Positions 16,246 to 25,485 are shown, counted from the stretch's first letter. The stretch is DNA of 64,000 nucleotides from Saprospiraceae bacterium (GCA_028284395.1 JANQRV010000637.1:62001-126000); one strand, 5' to 3'. Made by a program: numbers and translations. Notes: a model not told the origin generated them from the letters alone.

Positions 16246-18027
16246 ATGGCAGATCGAAATGCGGAAGTCGCTAAAAAAAAGAAGATAAGTCCGTCTAGCA
16301 ATGGTCACTCTGAAGATAGGGAGAAGGAAATGTCTTTTCTTGATCATCTCGAAGAGCTGCGTTGGCATATCATTCGGTCTTTGGTAGCGATCGTTGTAGT
16401 CGGTATTGTCTTGTATATTTTCCACAAATGGTTGTTTGATTATGTAATCTTCGGGCCTACCCATGATAATTTTATCTCTTATGGTTGGATGTGTCAGATG
16501 TCGCATTATCTTGGAATGGGAGAAGCAATGTGTTTTAAACCACCTCCATTTCAGAAGATCGCGACGGATTTTGCAGAGACCTTTATTATCAGTATTAAAG
16601 TAAGTTTTATTGGTGGGTTTGTGGTTGCATTTCCGTACGTATTTAAGGAGATGTGGTCATTTGTTCGCCCAGGATTGTACGAGAATGAACGGAGCGCCAC
16701 CCGAGGTATTATTTTTATTTGTTCCTTCCTGTTCATGTTGGGAGTTCTATTTGGATACTTTGTCATCGCTCCATTTGCCGTCAATTTCCTGGGAGGATAC
16801 GAGATTCCCGGTGTAACCAATTCTCCGACACTCAAATCGTTTGTCAACTATATGGTAATGTTTACCTTGCCGGCAGGATTGATCTTTGAATTACCAATTG
16901 TCGTTTACTTCCTTGCCAAAGTAGGGATCGTTACCCCTGAGGGAATGAAGAAATACCGGAAACATTCCTTTATTGGTATTTTGATGTTGGCAGCCATTTT
17001 GACCCCGCCGGATGTCGTTACCCAATTTCTGATTGGCATTCCACTATACATCCTTTACGAGGTCAGCATTTTGGTAGCTGCCCGCGTTGCCAAGCAGGAT
17101 GAAGAGTATTTTAACGGTGGCCCCCAACCCAAATCTAAAGGCAAGCTATTTGGTAAGTGGCGCAAAACTTTCGACAAGAAGAACGCCCCGGTTCAACAAA
17201 AACAAAAGAAGGAGGAAGTCCAATCGATCGTAAAGGAAGAACAAGAGCCGTCGCTGATTGAAGCATTTGAAGACAGAGATCTGAGCCAATACACATTCTT
17301 AGCTTTATCAATTAATCGGCAACAAATTTCCGGGCGATCTGCAGTGGTGGTTTCGGGGGTCAATGACATGGGGCGCCAACTGATATTGGGTATTGTACCG
17401 GAGTTAGGTTCCGGAAAATATGGTACCCTAAGGGATCGCATCATTGGTCTTAAAAATCGTGGATTCAAATATAGGAATGGCTTAATATGCGTACTGGATA
17501 AAGTTCAGAGCTGGAGGACCATTATTGTCGATACCTTTGGGGAGGATGCTTTGATCCAGGTGAATACAGATCACCTGATCCGAGAATTATCTGCTAATAT
17601 GGAAATGCAGGGAGATGCCCATCCTGAGTTACAAGAACAATTGAAAGAAGCTTTCGAGGAGCGCAATTACGAGACGGCATACGATCAAATTGATCGGGTT
17701 TACGAAGAACTTCGGGTTACTGACCCCACTTCAGCAGAAATCTTGAAGGAGGGTATGTCTGAAGCACTGCTGGTCAAACAATTAAGTCCGGAAGGAGCTT
17801 TCGCAGAAGATTTTGTAAGCCGTTCTATCACGGAACAACTGGAAATCCGGATGCCGAAAGGCATGATGGAAGGCGCTCAGAAATTTGACGTAGACAAATT
17901 CTACCGACAAATTGTTGTCGCCATAAATGATTTTGAAACAACAGGACCCGTTGTGGAAAATGCCGATCGATTGATTGGCCTGATAGCAGCGATTGAAAAT
18001 ATGGTTGAAAAGAGAAGGGGGGATTGA
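16246..18027 (+). CDS. tatC: TatC with C-terminal transposase-like (IS256/mutator fold) extension
   Basis: 593 residues, more than twice a normal TatC (~250-300). Residues ~28-290 are TatC: cytosolic EMSFLDHLEELRWHI, six membrane helices, FVRPGLYENER and YFVIAPFAVNF, the core that binds twin-arginine signal peptides. Residues ~290-345 are a basic, Lys/Gln-rich linker. Residues ~346-565 resemble an IS256/mutator transposase: VVVSGVNDMGRQLILGI, RIIGLKNRGF, NGLICVLDK (Asp418 at the second catalytic position), FGEDALIQVNTDHLIREL (His443, Arg446 where transposases have VHKxRN), AEILKEGMSEALLV, and RSITEQ (Glu530 at the third catalytic position). The first catalytic Asp seems replaced (LALSIN, near 355-357). 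The frame is continuous, with no stop between the parts. TatC function is very likely intact; the role of the extension is unknown. No tatA is adjacent. Confidence 0.85.
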   Translation: MADRNAEVAKKKKISPSSNGHSEDREKEMSFLDHLEELRWHIIRSLVAIVVVGIVLYIFHKWLFDYVIFGPTHDNFISYGWMCQMSHYLGMGEAMCFKPPPFQKIATDFAETFIISIKVSFIGGFVVAFPYVFKEMWSFVRPGLYENERSATRGIIFICSFLFMLGVLFGYFVIAPFAVNFLGGYEIPGVTNSPTLKSFVNYMVMFTLPAGLIFELPIVVYFLAKVGIVTPEGMKKYRKHSFIGILMLAAILTPPDVVTQFLIGIPLYILYEVSILVAARVAKQDEEYFNGGPQPKSKGKLFGKWRKTFDKKNAPVQQKQKKEEVQSIVKEEQEPSLIEAFEDRDLSQYTFLALSINRQQISGRSAVVVSGVNDMGRQLILGIVPELGSGKYGTLRDRIIGLKNRGFKYRNGLICVLDKVQSWRTIIVDTFGEDALIQVNTDHLIRELSANMEMQGDAHPELQEQLKEAFEERNYETAYDQIDRVYEELRVTDPTSAEILKEGMSEALLVKQLSPEGAFAEDFVSRSITEQLEIRMPKGMMEGAQKFDVDKFYRQIVVAINDFETTGPVVENADRLIGLIAAIENMVEKRRGD

Positions 18028-18411
18028 TCATCCCTCGTTCTCTTCTCCTCCCATTTGCTTTTCCTCGTGTAGTTTATTGAATAAAGCGTTGAGCCTTTCC
18101 ATTTCATCTAGGGTGTCATCTAGAAAAAACTGAATGTCAGGCATTCTTCGCACATGCTTTTTAATCCTATATGCCAAGGATTGTTTCAAGCGCGTTATAT
18201 TTTCCTCCATCTCAAGAATGGCTTCCTGCTTGTTCTCCGTATTGTATACACTAAGATAGATTTTAGCCATGCTGAAATCGGGCGTCATTTTCACGTTCGT
18301 CACGGTAACTAAAACCTCGCTTCCATAAATATAACTGCCCTCCTGTTGCAGAACCATACTGAAATTTCTCTTAATTACTTCAGCTACCTGCTTTTGTCTA
18401 ACTGTTGCCAT
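18028..18411 (-). CDS. rbfA: Ribosome-binding factor A
   Basis: 127 residues, the usual length. RbfA helps mature the 5' end of 16S rRNA in the 30S subunit and is cold-shock related. Landmarks: N-terminal RQKQVAEVIKRNFS, the strand VLVTVTNVKMTPDFSMAKIYLSVY, and the helix KHVRRMPDIQFFLDDTLDEMERLNAL with the conserved R-x-x-P-x-(I/L)-x-F-x-x-D motif. It ends directly against the tatC stop (no gap, convergent) and is divergent from recG. Confidence 0.92.
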   Translation of the reverse strand: MATVRQKQVAEVIKRNFSMVLQQEGSYIYGSEVLVTVTNVKMTPDFSMAKIYLSVYNTENKQEAILEMEENITRLKQSLAYRIKKHVRRMPDIQFFLDDTLDEMERLNALFNKLHEEKQMGGEENEG

Positions 18412-18534
18412 GATTATTTTTTCAATTGAACCAATATTGAAAAATTTAACCTAAAAACAAAATATCGGTTTCAAGAGTTTCCAACACCTCATTAATCGTT
18501 AAAGTTCTTAATTTGGCCTTACAATTATCAGCGT

Positions 18535-20652
18535 ATGAAGACGGGAGTCGATAAATTAGAAACGCCGATTGAGTTTTTAAAAGGAGTGGGCCCGAAACGA
18601 GGAGAGCTGCTTAGAAAAGAGTTGAGCATTTACAAGTTCAGAGATCTGCTTTTTCATTTCCCTTACCGCTACGTTGATAAAACGAGCTTTCATAGAATTA
18701 GGGATTTGCACGATCAAAGTGGTTCGGTTCAACTTCGAGGCATTCTTCGCAGACTGGATGTGGCGGGAAGTGGTCGTAAACGTCGACTGGTAGGGCGGTT
18801 CCGGGATGACTCAGGAGTAATTGACCTCGTGTGGTTTACTGGCGTCCACTGGCTTCAAAACAATCTCTTGGTGGGTAGCGAATACATCGTTTTTGGGAAG
18901 GTGAATTCATTTAAAGGGAATATTAGCATACCACACCCGGAAATTGAAAAGGTCGGATCAGAAGGTGTGCGACAAGCAGCTACTTTTGCCCCCGTCTATG
19001 CGAGTACTGAGAAATTGAATACCAAAGGTCTGGATGCCAAGGCACGTCGCCGACTCATGAAGGCACTGATGGATCAGATTACTCCAACAGATTTGGAGGA
19101 AAATTTACCGGCTGAACTGGTTCGTAGGTTGCAATTTCCAAGCCATTACGAATCCATTACAAACATTCATTTTCCTTCCAGTCAAGCGGAGTTGGACAAA
19201 GCCCGTCAGCGTCTTAAATTTGAAGAACTCTTTTTTTTACAGTTGAAATTATTGCAAATTAAGGGACGTCGGAAGAAAGTCATTAAAGGTTATGAATTTG
19301 AACAAATCGGTACGTTTTTCAATAGATTTTATCAGGAGAAATTACCCTTTGAATTAACGGGTGCGCAAAAGAGAGTGATAAAAGAAATTCGCAGGGACCT
19401 TCGCGTTGGTATCCAAATGAATCGCCTATTACAGGGAGATGTCGGAAGTGGTAAAACCGTTGTTGGGCTAATGACCATGTTGATTGCTCTTGATAATGGC
19501 TTTCAAGCTTGTCTGATGGCGCCTACCGAAATCCTGGCTCAGCAACATCATCAATCTATTAGTGCCTACGTAGAGGGTCTTGGCATTCGGGTTGCATTTC
19601 TGTCCGGTAGTATTAAGGGCAAAAAACGCAAAGAGTTATTATCACTATTGGAGTTAGGAGAGGTTCACATCTTGATAGGCACGCATGCTTTAATAGAAGA
19701 TAAGGTGGTCTTTAAAAACCTTGGTCTGGCCATTACCGACGAACAACATCGTTTTGGAGTAGCACAGCGGGCCAAACTTTGGGCCAAGAGCAAACCGTTA
19801 CCTCCGCACGTTTTGGTAATGACGGCAACTCCGATCCCCCGGACCTTGGCGATGACACTGTATGGTGACCTTGATGTATCGGTCATCGATGAATTACCTC
19901 CGGGGAGGAAGCCGGTTCAGACCATTCACCGAACGGAGAATCATCGAATGAGAGTGATTGGTTTTATGCGTGAAGAAATTGCCAAAGGACGGCAAATTTA
20001 CGTCGTTTACCCCTTGATTGAGGAAAGTGCAAAACTCGATTTGCAGAACCTGGAAGAAGGTTACGAAGCACTTTGCCGCGAATTTCCACTACCAGAATAC
20101 AAGATTAGTGTCGTTCACGGACGGATGAAGCCGGCCGACAAAGATTATGAAATGCAAAGGTTTGCTAGGCATGAAACGCAAATCATGGTGGCGACCACCG
20201 TCATAGAAGTGGGGGTGAACGTACCGAATGCATCGGTCATGGTAATTGAGAATACCGAAAGATTTGGACTTTCACAGTTGCATCAGTTAAGAGGCCGGGT
20301 CGGGCGAGGCGCAGAGCAGTCCTATTGCCTTTTGATGTCGAGTTTCAAATTGTCGAATGAGGCCAAAGAGCGGATTCAGACTATGGTACGTACCAACAAC
20401 GGCTTCGAAATCGCCGAGGCCGATCTTAAACTTCGTGGGCCGGGAAACATGGAAGGGACTCAACAGAGTGGTATCCTGAATTTCAAAATAGCGGATCTGG
20501 CTAAAGATGGAAGAGTACTGAAAGCGGCGAGAAATTTGGCGACAAGAATTCTTGAGGAAGATCCCGGCTTGTCATTGCCAAAACATTTACCTATAAAGAT
20601 GTATTTGAAGAAAGACGATAAGGAGGTTCGAGGTTGGGGTCTCATTAGTTAA
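18535..20652 (+). CDS. recG: ATP-dependent DNA helicase RecG
   Basis: 705 residues, normal for RecG, which remodels stalled replication forks and branched DNA. The N-terminal wedge/OB region starts with FLKGVGPKRGELL and FHFPYRYVDKT. Helicase motifs follow: Walker A GDVGSGKT at 301-308, motif II DEQH at 402-405, motif III MTATPIPRTLAMTLYGDLD, motif V VATTVIEVGVNVPNA and motif VI HQLRGRVGRG. The C-terminal wedge-contact region FEIAEADLKLRGPG is present. Start at the first ATG; divergent from rbfA across a 123-bp gap. A hairpin terminator follows. Confidence 0.96.
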   Translation: MKTGVDKLETPIEFLKGVGPKRGELLRKELSIYKFRDLLFHFPYRYVDKTSFHRIRDLHDQSGSVQLRGILRRLDVAGSGRKRRLVGRFRDDSGVIDLVWFTGVHWLQNNLLVGSEYIVFGKVNSFKGNISIPHPEIEKVGSEGVRQAATFAPVYASTEKLNTKGLDAKARRRLMKALMDQITPTDLEENLPAELVRRLQFPSHYESITNIHFPSSQAELDKARQRLKFEELFFLQLKLLQIKGRRKKVIKGYEFEQIGTFFNRFYQEKLPFELTGAQKRVIKEIRRDLRVGIQMNRLLQGDVGSGKTVVGLMTMLIALDNGFQACLMAPTEILAQQHHQSISAYVEGLGIRVAFLSGSIKGKKRKELLSLLELGEVHILIGTHALIEDKVVFKNLGLAITDEQHRFGVAQRAKLWAKSKPLPPHVLVMTATPIPRTLAMTLYGDLDVSVIDELPPGRKPVQTIHRTENHRMRVIGFMREEIAKGRQIYVVYPLIEESAKLDLQNLEEGYEALCREFPLPEYKISVVHGRMKPADKDYEMQRFARHETQIMVATTVIEVGVNVPNASVMVIENTERFGLSQLHQLRGRVGRGAEQSYCLLMSSFKLSNEAKERIQTMVRTNNGFEIAEADLKLRGPGNMEGTQQSGILNFKIADLAKDGRVLKAARNLATRILEEDPGLSLPKHLPIKMYLKKDDKEVRGWGLIS

Positions 20653-20666
20653 AAGGAAAGTCTCGA

Positions 20667-20702
20667 AGACTGGGACACCGCTTCATCGCGGCATCCCAGT
20701 CT
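20667..20702. terminator. Bidirectional hairpin terminator after recG
   Basis: AGACTGGGA (20667-20675) pairs with TCCCAGTCT (20694-20702), followed inward by CCGC/GCGG and a 6-base loop, with a two-base internal mismatch. It sits between convergent recG and the head GIN gene. Confidence 0.65.
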
Positions 20703-20723
20703 GGAGCCCCATTTACGGGATGT

Positions 20724-21389
20724 TTACAGGCTGCTAATATTTCCGCTTCCGGCGATACTGGATTTTACGGATGGCGATCCTTTATATCGTACGTCGCCAC
20801 TTCCAGCAATGGAAACCTCCAGGCGGTCATCTACGTCTATATAACAATCACCAGAACCGGCAATACTTACTTTACAATTGGTTGCTTGAAATTCTTCCGC
20901 TCGGACAGTGCCGCTACCAGCAATACTTACTTTCAGCTCATTTGAACTGCCGGAAAACTCAATGGTGCCGGAACCAGCAATGGACATTTTCATATTGTCT
21001 ACTTTTCCGAATCTATCTTCTGAGATGATTTCTCCGGAACCAGCAATGGACAGGCCCTTTACTTCCGGAACTGTGATGTAGATTTTTAGTTTCTTGTGAT
21101 TTCTCACCTTGTCATCAAATTCAATCGACCATTTTCCATTATCCACATCTCTTTCAATGTTGTTAATAATGTTTTCTTCGCCTTCAATGATTACCTTTTG
21201 GGTGTTTCCTTTGCTTAAAGTAACCTCACCGTGTACGCCAAGACCAATTTTGTTGAATTTGTCCAGGCTAAGTTCTTTTTTGACAATGGGGCCTTCACCA
21301 GTGATTTTACCCCATTTCTGAGCGTTTAAGTTGACGGTAAAAAGTAAAGTGAATACTGCGAGACAGAAAATGTTAACTTGATTATTCAT
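20724..21389 (-). CDS. Head GIN domain protein (DUF2807), exported
   Basis: 221 residues from the ATG at 21389, which opens straight into a signal peptide (MNNQVNIFCLAVFTLLFTVNLNAQ). The upstream in-frame part (from TTG 21452) has no signal features and lies in an inverted repeat, so it is excluded. After a ~70-residue N-terminal part, the chain contains SIAGSG six times at intervals of about 18-22 residues (from ~120 to the end), the repeated turn of the right-handed beta-helix in DUF2807, a family called putative auto-transporter adhesin head GIN domain. Common in Bacteroidota; function unknown. Probably outer-surface or periplasmic. Confidence 0.85.
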   Translation of the reverse strand: MNNQVNIFCLAVFTLLFTVNLNAQKWGKITGEGPIVKKELSLDKFNKIGLGVHGEVTLSKGNTQKVIIEGEENIINNIERDVDNGKWSIEFDDKVRNHKKLKIYITVPEVKGLSIAGSGEIISEDRFGKVDNMKMSIAGSGTIEFSGSSNELKVSIAGSGTVRAEEFQATNCKVSIAGSGDCYIDVDDRLEVSIAGSGDVRYKGSPSVKSSIAGSGNISSL

Positions 21390-21449
21390 GTGTTTAAAAT
21401 TTTTACAATGAAATGAAAACGAATTAATTGCAAAAATTTTAAACACATG
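21387..21449. repeat. 18-bp perfect inverted repeat covering the head GIN start codon
   Basis: CATGTGTTTAAAATTTTT at 21387-21404 is the exact reverse complement of 21432-21449, with a 27-base spacer. The left arm contains the ATG (21389-21387) of the head GIN gene. In the mRNA the arms could pair and hide the start codon; as DNA it could be an operator. Confidence 0.6.
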
Positions 21450-21493
21450 CAACCGCTTCGCTTTTTACCCGACTCAAAGAGGCGGGTCGCATG

Positions 21494-21541
21494 GAACTTT
21501 TTTCATCATTCTGTTTGGTGAACTTTTGATGAAAAAAGTTC
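21494..21541. repeat. 15-bp perfect inverted repeat in the same intergenic region
   Basis: GAACTTTTTTCATCA at 21494-21508 is the exact reverse complement of 21527-21541, with an 18-base spacer. It lies 45 bases beyond the first inverted repeat, in the 303-bp gap between the head GIN gene (-) and the acyltransferase gene (+). The rest of the gap (21542-21692) is AT-rich with no gene. Confidence 0.6.
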
Positions 21542-21692
21542 ATGCTCATTTCATCTTTTTTAAGTATTATTTGAGAGTTTGTTACTGAATGAAGTAATAC
21601 GCTGTTAAGAGACACCGGCATCTTTTAATAGTTGGAAAAGGGACAGGTTTTATTTAAAATTTCGATCTTTAGAGAAACGCAAAGCCAACAAA

Positions 21693-22991
21693 ATGGATCA
21701 AGCAAGACGACTACTCGCGCTGGACGTATTCCGGGGCATTACGATCGCGGGTATGATTTTAGTTAATAACCCAGGGTCTTGGGACTCTGTCTACTCACCT
21801 CTTCTACATGCCGATTGGCATGGTTGCACACCAACTGATCTCGTATTTCCTTTCTTCTTATTTATGGTTGGAGTATCAGTTGCGTTTGCTTTAGGCAAGC
21901 GTAAAGAGAGAGGGGATAAACATGCCGGCATTGTTAAGAAGATTTTGACCCGTACGGCGATTATTTTTGGATTGGGGCTGTTTCTGGCTGCAATGCCCAA
22001 TTTTGGAATCAAAGAACCCCAGGATGCCGGGAGCAAAATCATCTTCCACTACATTTTTTTGGGGATAGCGACCTTGTCGGTCTTTTTTAAAGAGGTCTTT
22101 AGCGCTCGTCAACAGCTCCGGCGAACCTTCCTGTATCTTGCCATTGCCAGCGTATTGGGAATGGTGGTCATTGGATGGAATATGTATGATTTTAGTAGGT
22201 TACGCATACCCGGTGTATTGCAACGCATTGCCTTGGTCTATGGTTTCTGTGGACTTCTATTTTTGAAAACCGGATGGCGTGCGCAACTTTTGATCGGACT
22301 GGGGTTGCTACTGCTCTATTGGGGCTTGATGACACTGGTGCCAGTGCCAGATGGTTACCCCCCTAATTTGGATCCAACTACTAACCTCGGCGCCTGGCTG
22401 GATCGCACACTTTTGGGGGGGCATCTGTGGTCACAAGCCAAAGTTTGGGACCCGGAGGGAATATTGAGCACTATGCCGGCCTTTGTCACAGGAATCAGCG
22501 GTGTTCTTACCGGACTATGGTTGAAAACCAGTAAAAGTGATCACGAAAAGGTCTCGGCTTTGCTGGCTTTTGGTGCCATTCTGGTCACAATTGGTTTGAT
22601 TTGGGATCTGTTTTTCCCCATCAACAAGAAAATTTGGACGAGCTCCTACGTCTTCTACAGTAGTGGGCTAGCACTGCTGTCTTTAGGAGTGATTTATTGG
22701 CTTACCGATGTTCTGAAAATTAAATGGTGGACGAAACCATTCGTGGTCTATGGTACCAATGCGTTGATCGCTTATGTGATATCTAGTATTGTTGCCAAAC
22801 TTCTCTATAGTATCCATTGGACAACAGAGGGGGGAACATCACAGACCCTTGGAAATTGGTTGTATCACAATTTTTTTACACCTTATTTGTCTAGTTACAA
22901 TGCTTCTCTAGCGTATGCGCTGGCAAATGTCTTCTTTGTTTTAGGGATTGCCTGGATTCTTTATAGCCGGAAAATTTTCATCAAAGTTTAG
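21693..22991 (+). CDS. Membrane acyltransferase of the HGSNAT/NagX (DUF5009) type
   Basis: 432 residues, about ten to eleven membrane segments. The N-terminus RLLALDVFRGITIAGMILVNNPG followed by HADWHGCTPTDLVFPFFLFMVGVS is the signature of bacterial relatives of heparan-alpha-glucosaminide N-acetyltransferase, which move acetyl groups across the membrane onto sugars; the conserved His/Asp around HADWHGCTPTDL are thought to be catalytic. In Bacteroidota it is usually linked to amino-sugar handling, but no such genes are adjacent here. Followed after 40 bases by an AraC regulator on the same strand. Confidence 0.85.
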   Translation: MDQARRLLALDVFRGITIAGMILVNNPGSWDSVYSPLLHADWHGCTPTDLVFPFFLFMVGVSVAFALGKRKERGDKHAGIVKKILTRTAIIFGLGLFLAAMPNFGIKEPQDAGSKIIFHYIFLGIATLSVFFKEVFSARQQLRRTFLYLAIASVLGMVVIGWNMYDFSRLRIPGVLQRIALVYGFCGLLFLKTGWRAQLLIGLGLLLLYWGLMTLVPVPDGYPPNLDPTTNLGAWLDRTLLGGHLWSQAKVWDPEGILSTMPAFVTGISGVLTGLWLKTSKSDHEKVSALLAFGAILVTIGLIWDLFFPINKKIWTSSYVFYSSGLALLSLGVIYWLTDVLKIKWWTKPFVVYGTNALIAYVISSIVAKLLYSIHWTTEGGTSQTLGNWLYHNFFTPYLSSYNASLAYALANVFFVLGIAWILYSRKIFIKV

Positions 22992-23031
22992 ACCATCGAT
23001 CTAGATTTTGTGTCTATGGAAATAAACCCTA

Positions 23032-23862
23032 ATGATTGTTTCTTCTAAGGAAAGTAATGGGAAAGATTGGCAAAAAGATATTCGTCGAAAAACAATTGGC
23101 CCAATAGAGGTGATTGACATTCAATATCCGTCGCATCATTCCTATGGTCGGCACTATGATAAAGTATCAAAACTGAGCATCGTAGTGAGCGGCAAGGTAA
23201 GAGAGCAATATGGTAATCAAGAAGTAGTTGCCTCTTCCATGAGCTTTGTGATAAAACCAAACTTTGTCAAGCATGATAACCAATTTGGTTCAGCGGGTGC
23301 AAGACTTATTTCTCTAATCCCGAAGGAGGCTATTTTTCAGGAGTGGTTGGAGTCTCAGCCCGTTTTCGATCTGATGTGGTTTCATGGCTTACCTTATTCA
23401 AAGTACTTAATACGCTTGTTGCATGCCATCTATCGCGAGCCAACGGCAATAGAACTGGAAGAGGAGTTGATCGATCTGTTTGGGCTAACGACTTCATCTG
23501 AGCCGTCTTGCAAGGGACCAATGCCGGATTGGCTGCGACTGCTGCAGGAAAGGTTGCAAGATGAATTTGATCAACTGATCCGGACCAAAGAAATGGCTTC
23601 TTGGATTGGAATACATCCGGTTTATCTGGCACGGGTTTTCCGGAAACACTTCCAGTGTTCGATCAAAGAATATGTTTGTAGACTCCGTCTGGAAAAGACG
23701 ATGGCAGAACTTTCTAGCCATCGAACCAGCTTATCACAAATCGCTTATGCATCGGGTTTTTCAGACCAGAGTCATTTCAACCGGACTTTTAAGTCCTGTT
23801 TGGAGGTTAGTCCTGGCCAATTTCGAAAATTAACCCAGTTGAGGTTACAGCGCTTTTCTTGA
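23032..23862 (+). CDS. AraC-family transcriptional regulator
   Basis: 276 residues. The N-terminal ~140 residues look like a cupin-type sensing domain (HHSYGRHYDKVSKLSIVVSGKVREQYG, VIKPNFVKHDNQFG). The C-terminal ~100 residues hold two helix-turn-helix motifs typical of AraC: MASWIGIHPVYLARVFRKHF then SLSQIAYASGFSDQSHFNRTFK with the ending SPGQFRKL. It likely acts on its own promoter and on a neighbour, the serine hydrolase gene 88 bases downstream being the first candidate. Effector unknown. Confidence 0.9.
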   Translation: MIVSSKESNGKDWQKDIRRKTIGPIEVIDIQYPSHHSYGRHYDKVSKLSIVVSGKVREQYGNQEVVASSMSFVIKPNFVKHDNQFGSAGARLISLIPKEAIFQEWLESQPVFDLMWFHGLPYSKYLIRLLHAIYREPTAIELEEELIDLFGLTTSSEPSCKGPMPDWLRLLQERLQDEFDQLIRTKEMASWIGIHPVYLARVFRKHFQCSIKEYVCRLRLEKTMAELSSHRTSLSQIAYASGFSDQSHFNRTFKSCLEVSPGQFRKLTQLRLQRFS

Positions 23863-23920
23863 TTCGGTGCAAATGTTAGAGGGGGTTTCATTTGTTCAAG
23901 ACTTTGGTAGGAGACTGCTA

Positions 23921-23928
23921 TAAGTTTG
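23921..23928 (+). promoter_or_regulatory. Candidate -7 element of the serine hydrolase gene
   Basis: TAAGTTTG matches TAnnTTTG and lies 22 bases before the ATG at 23950. TTG triplets occur upstream at 14- and 26-base spacings, both outside the usual range. Confidence 0.35.
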
Positions 23929-23949
23929 TGGCGAAAAAAAGTGAAACCT

Positions 23950-25458
23950 ATGCAAGGCATTAAAAACATTCTCAGGGTAACTTTAATTGTCATTATGACA
24001 TCCTCTGTAATGGCACAATCATCTTCTACAAAGTTCAAAAAAGAGGCTCCGCGATATTACAGCCAGGTATTGGAGGAGCTACCTTCCGTCCCAGGGTTTA
24101 GTATCGCAGTAATAAACGGCGATCAAACGGTATTTGCCGAAGGTTTTGGGAAAGCTGATCTCGAGAAAGGCATGCAAACAACGCCATCAACAAATTACTA
24201 TATTGCCTCCAGTACAAAGCCCTTTACGGCCTTGTTGGCTGCATTGTTAGACAAAAAGGGTATTATCTCCCTGGATGATCCGTTGATTAAGTATTTCCCA
24301 GAGACCAAATTTGACCCCGCAATCAAAGCTGATCGTATAAAAATCAGGGACTTGTTGAATCATACTTCCGGGATCTTCAATGAGGGGATTAGTTTTCGCG
24401 CTGCTTATAGCGGAGAGCATGACTTAGCGACGATGGTAAAGCTGATGAAATTTTGTCGTCCCAATAAAGCTGGACTCGGAAATTACCAGTATAGCAATGT
24501 TGGCTACAATATTTATTCCATTATCGTAGATCAGGTCACTGGAAGGAAATGGCAGGATTGGCTGGCCAAGGAGGTTTTTCAGCCTGCGGGTATGTTGCAA
24601 ACCAGCGCCTATATGTCACAGGTGCAAGAGCAGAACTGGCCCATGGCAAAAGCCTATGCGGGCCTTGGTGTCGATGAAATTAAACCGGTTTACCTGATGA
24701 AGAAAGATAACACTATGCAGGCTGCTGGTGGGCTGGTCACTACGGCAAACGATTTAGCAAAATGGTTAAAAATACAAGTGCAAGGTGGAAGACTTGGGAA
24801 TAAACAAATTTTTCCAAATTCCATTATTGAAAAGTCTCAGCAGGCCACCGTCAGGATTACCGATCGCGAATTTCCGTACAATGGTGAAGGATACGGAGAG
24901 GGCTGGGAAATAGGCACCTTTAAAGACCAAAAGGTAATCTATCATTTTGGTGGTTTTCCGGGCTTTTTTACTCATGTATCCTTCATGCCCGAAAAGAAGT
25001 TAGGTGTAGCAGTAATGGTGAACGACGCAGGTGCTGGTTACCACTTGATGCATTTACTGGCAAATTATGCCTATGATTCCCTGTTGGAAACAGAAGGTAC
25101 CCAGGAGTACTATCAACAACAATTAGCGGAATTGTCGGAAAGACTTGAGAAACGTCAAGAGGCCTGGAAGAAAGGACTGGCTAAAAGGGCCGAACGAAAG
25201 TGGCAACTGTCGCACTCCTTCGCGGCTTATTCGGGCACTTTTTACAGTGAAGAATTGGGTACGTGCCGAATAATTGGTGATGACAAGGAAATTAAAGTTA
25301 CGATGGGAAATATGCATTGTGTCGCTACTCCTTACGTCAAGCCAGAGACCATCAGGGTGGAACTATCTCCCGGTTCTGGAGAGGTGATTGAATTCGTTTG
25401 GGAAAATGAGAAATTGACTGGAATCAGAAACTCAGGAAACTTCTTTCAGCTACAGTAA
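23950..25458 (+). CDS. Exported serine hydrolase (beta-lactamase-related, class C fold)
   Basis: 502 residues from ATG 23950, selected because a clean signal peptide follows (ILRVTLIVIMTSSVMAQ); a TTG 24 bases earlier would add only a few residues. Active-site motifs of the beta-lactamase/D-Ala-D-Ala carboxypeptidase-like family are present: SSTK (SxxK), YSN and HFGG. The last ~120 residues form a separate domain (FAAYSGTFYSEELG) like the C-terminal region of other Bacteroidota hydrolases. It would act in the periplasm on peptides or esters; true beta-lactam hydrolysis cannot be assumed. It follows the AraC gene on the same strand. Confidence 0.85.
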   Translation: MQGIKNILRVTLIVIMTSSVMAQSSSTKFKKEAPRYYSQVLEELPSVPGFSIAVINGDQTVFAEGFGKADLEKGMQTTPSTNYYIASSTKPFTALLAALLDKKGIISLDDPLIKYFPETKFDPAIKADRIKIRDLLNHTSGIFNEGISFRAAYSGEHDLATMVKLMKFCRPNKAGLGNYQYSNVGYNIYSIIVDQVTGRKWQDWLAKEVFQPAGMLQTSAYMSQVQEQNWPMAKAYAGLGVDEIKPVYLMKKDNTMQAAGGLVTTANDLAKWLKIQVQGGRLGNKQIFPNSIIEKSQQATVRITDREFPYNGEGYGEGWEIGTFKDQKVIYHFGGFPGFFTHVSFMPEKKLGVAVMVNDAGAGYHLMHLLANYAYDSLLETEGTQEYYQQQLAELSERLEKRQEAWKKGLAKRAERKWQLSHSFAAYSGTFYSEELGTCRIIGDDKEIKVTMGNMHCVATPYVKPETIRVELSPGSGEVIEFVWENEKLTGIRNSGNFFQLQ

Positions 25459-25485
25459 ACTTCGAATTTCAGTGGTCGGAGCCAA

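Noticed and set aside
17281-17940. A recent insertion sequence inside tatC
   Set aside because: No terminal inverted repeats or target duplications; the frame is continuous and the catalytic residues are partly lost, so it is an old fusion.
21439-21621. 60-codon frame on the minus strand over the inverted repeats
   Set aside because: It lies within palindromic DNA and has no protein-like features; the inverted repeats explain it.
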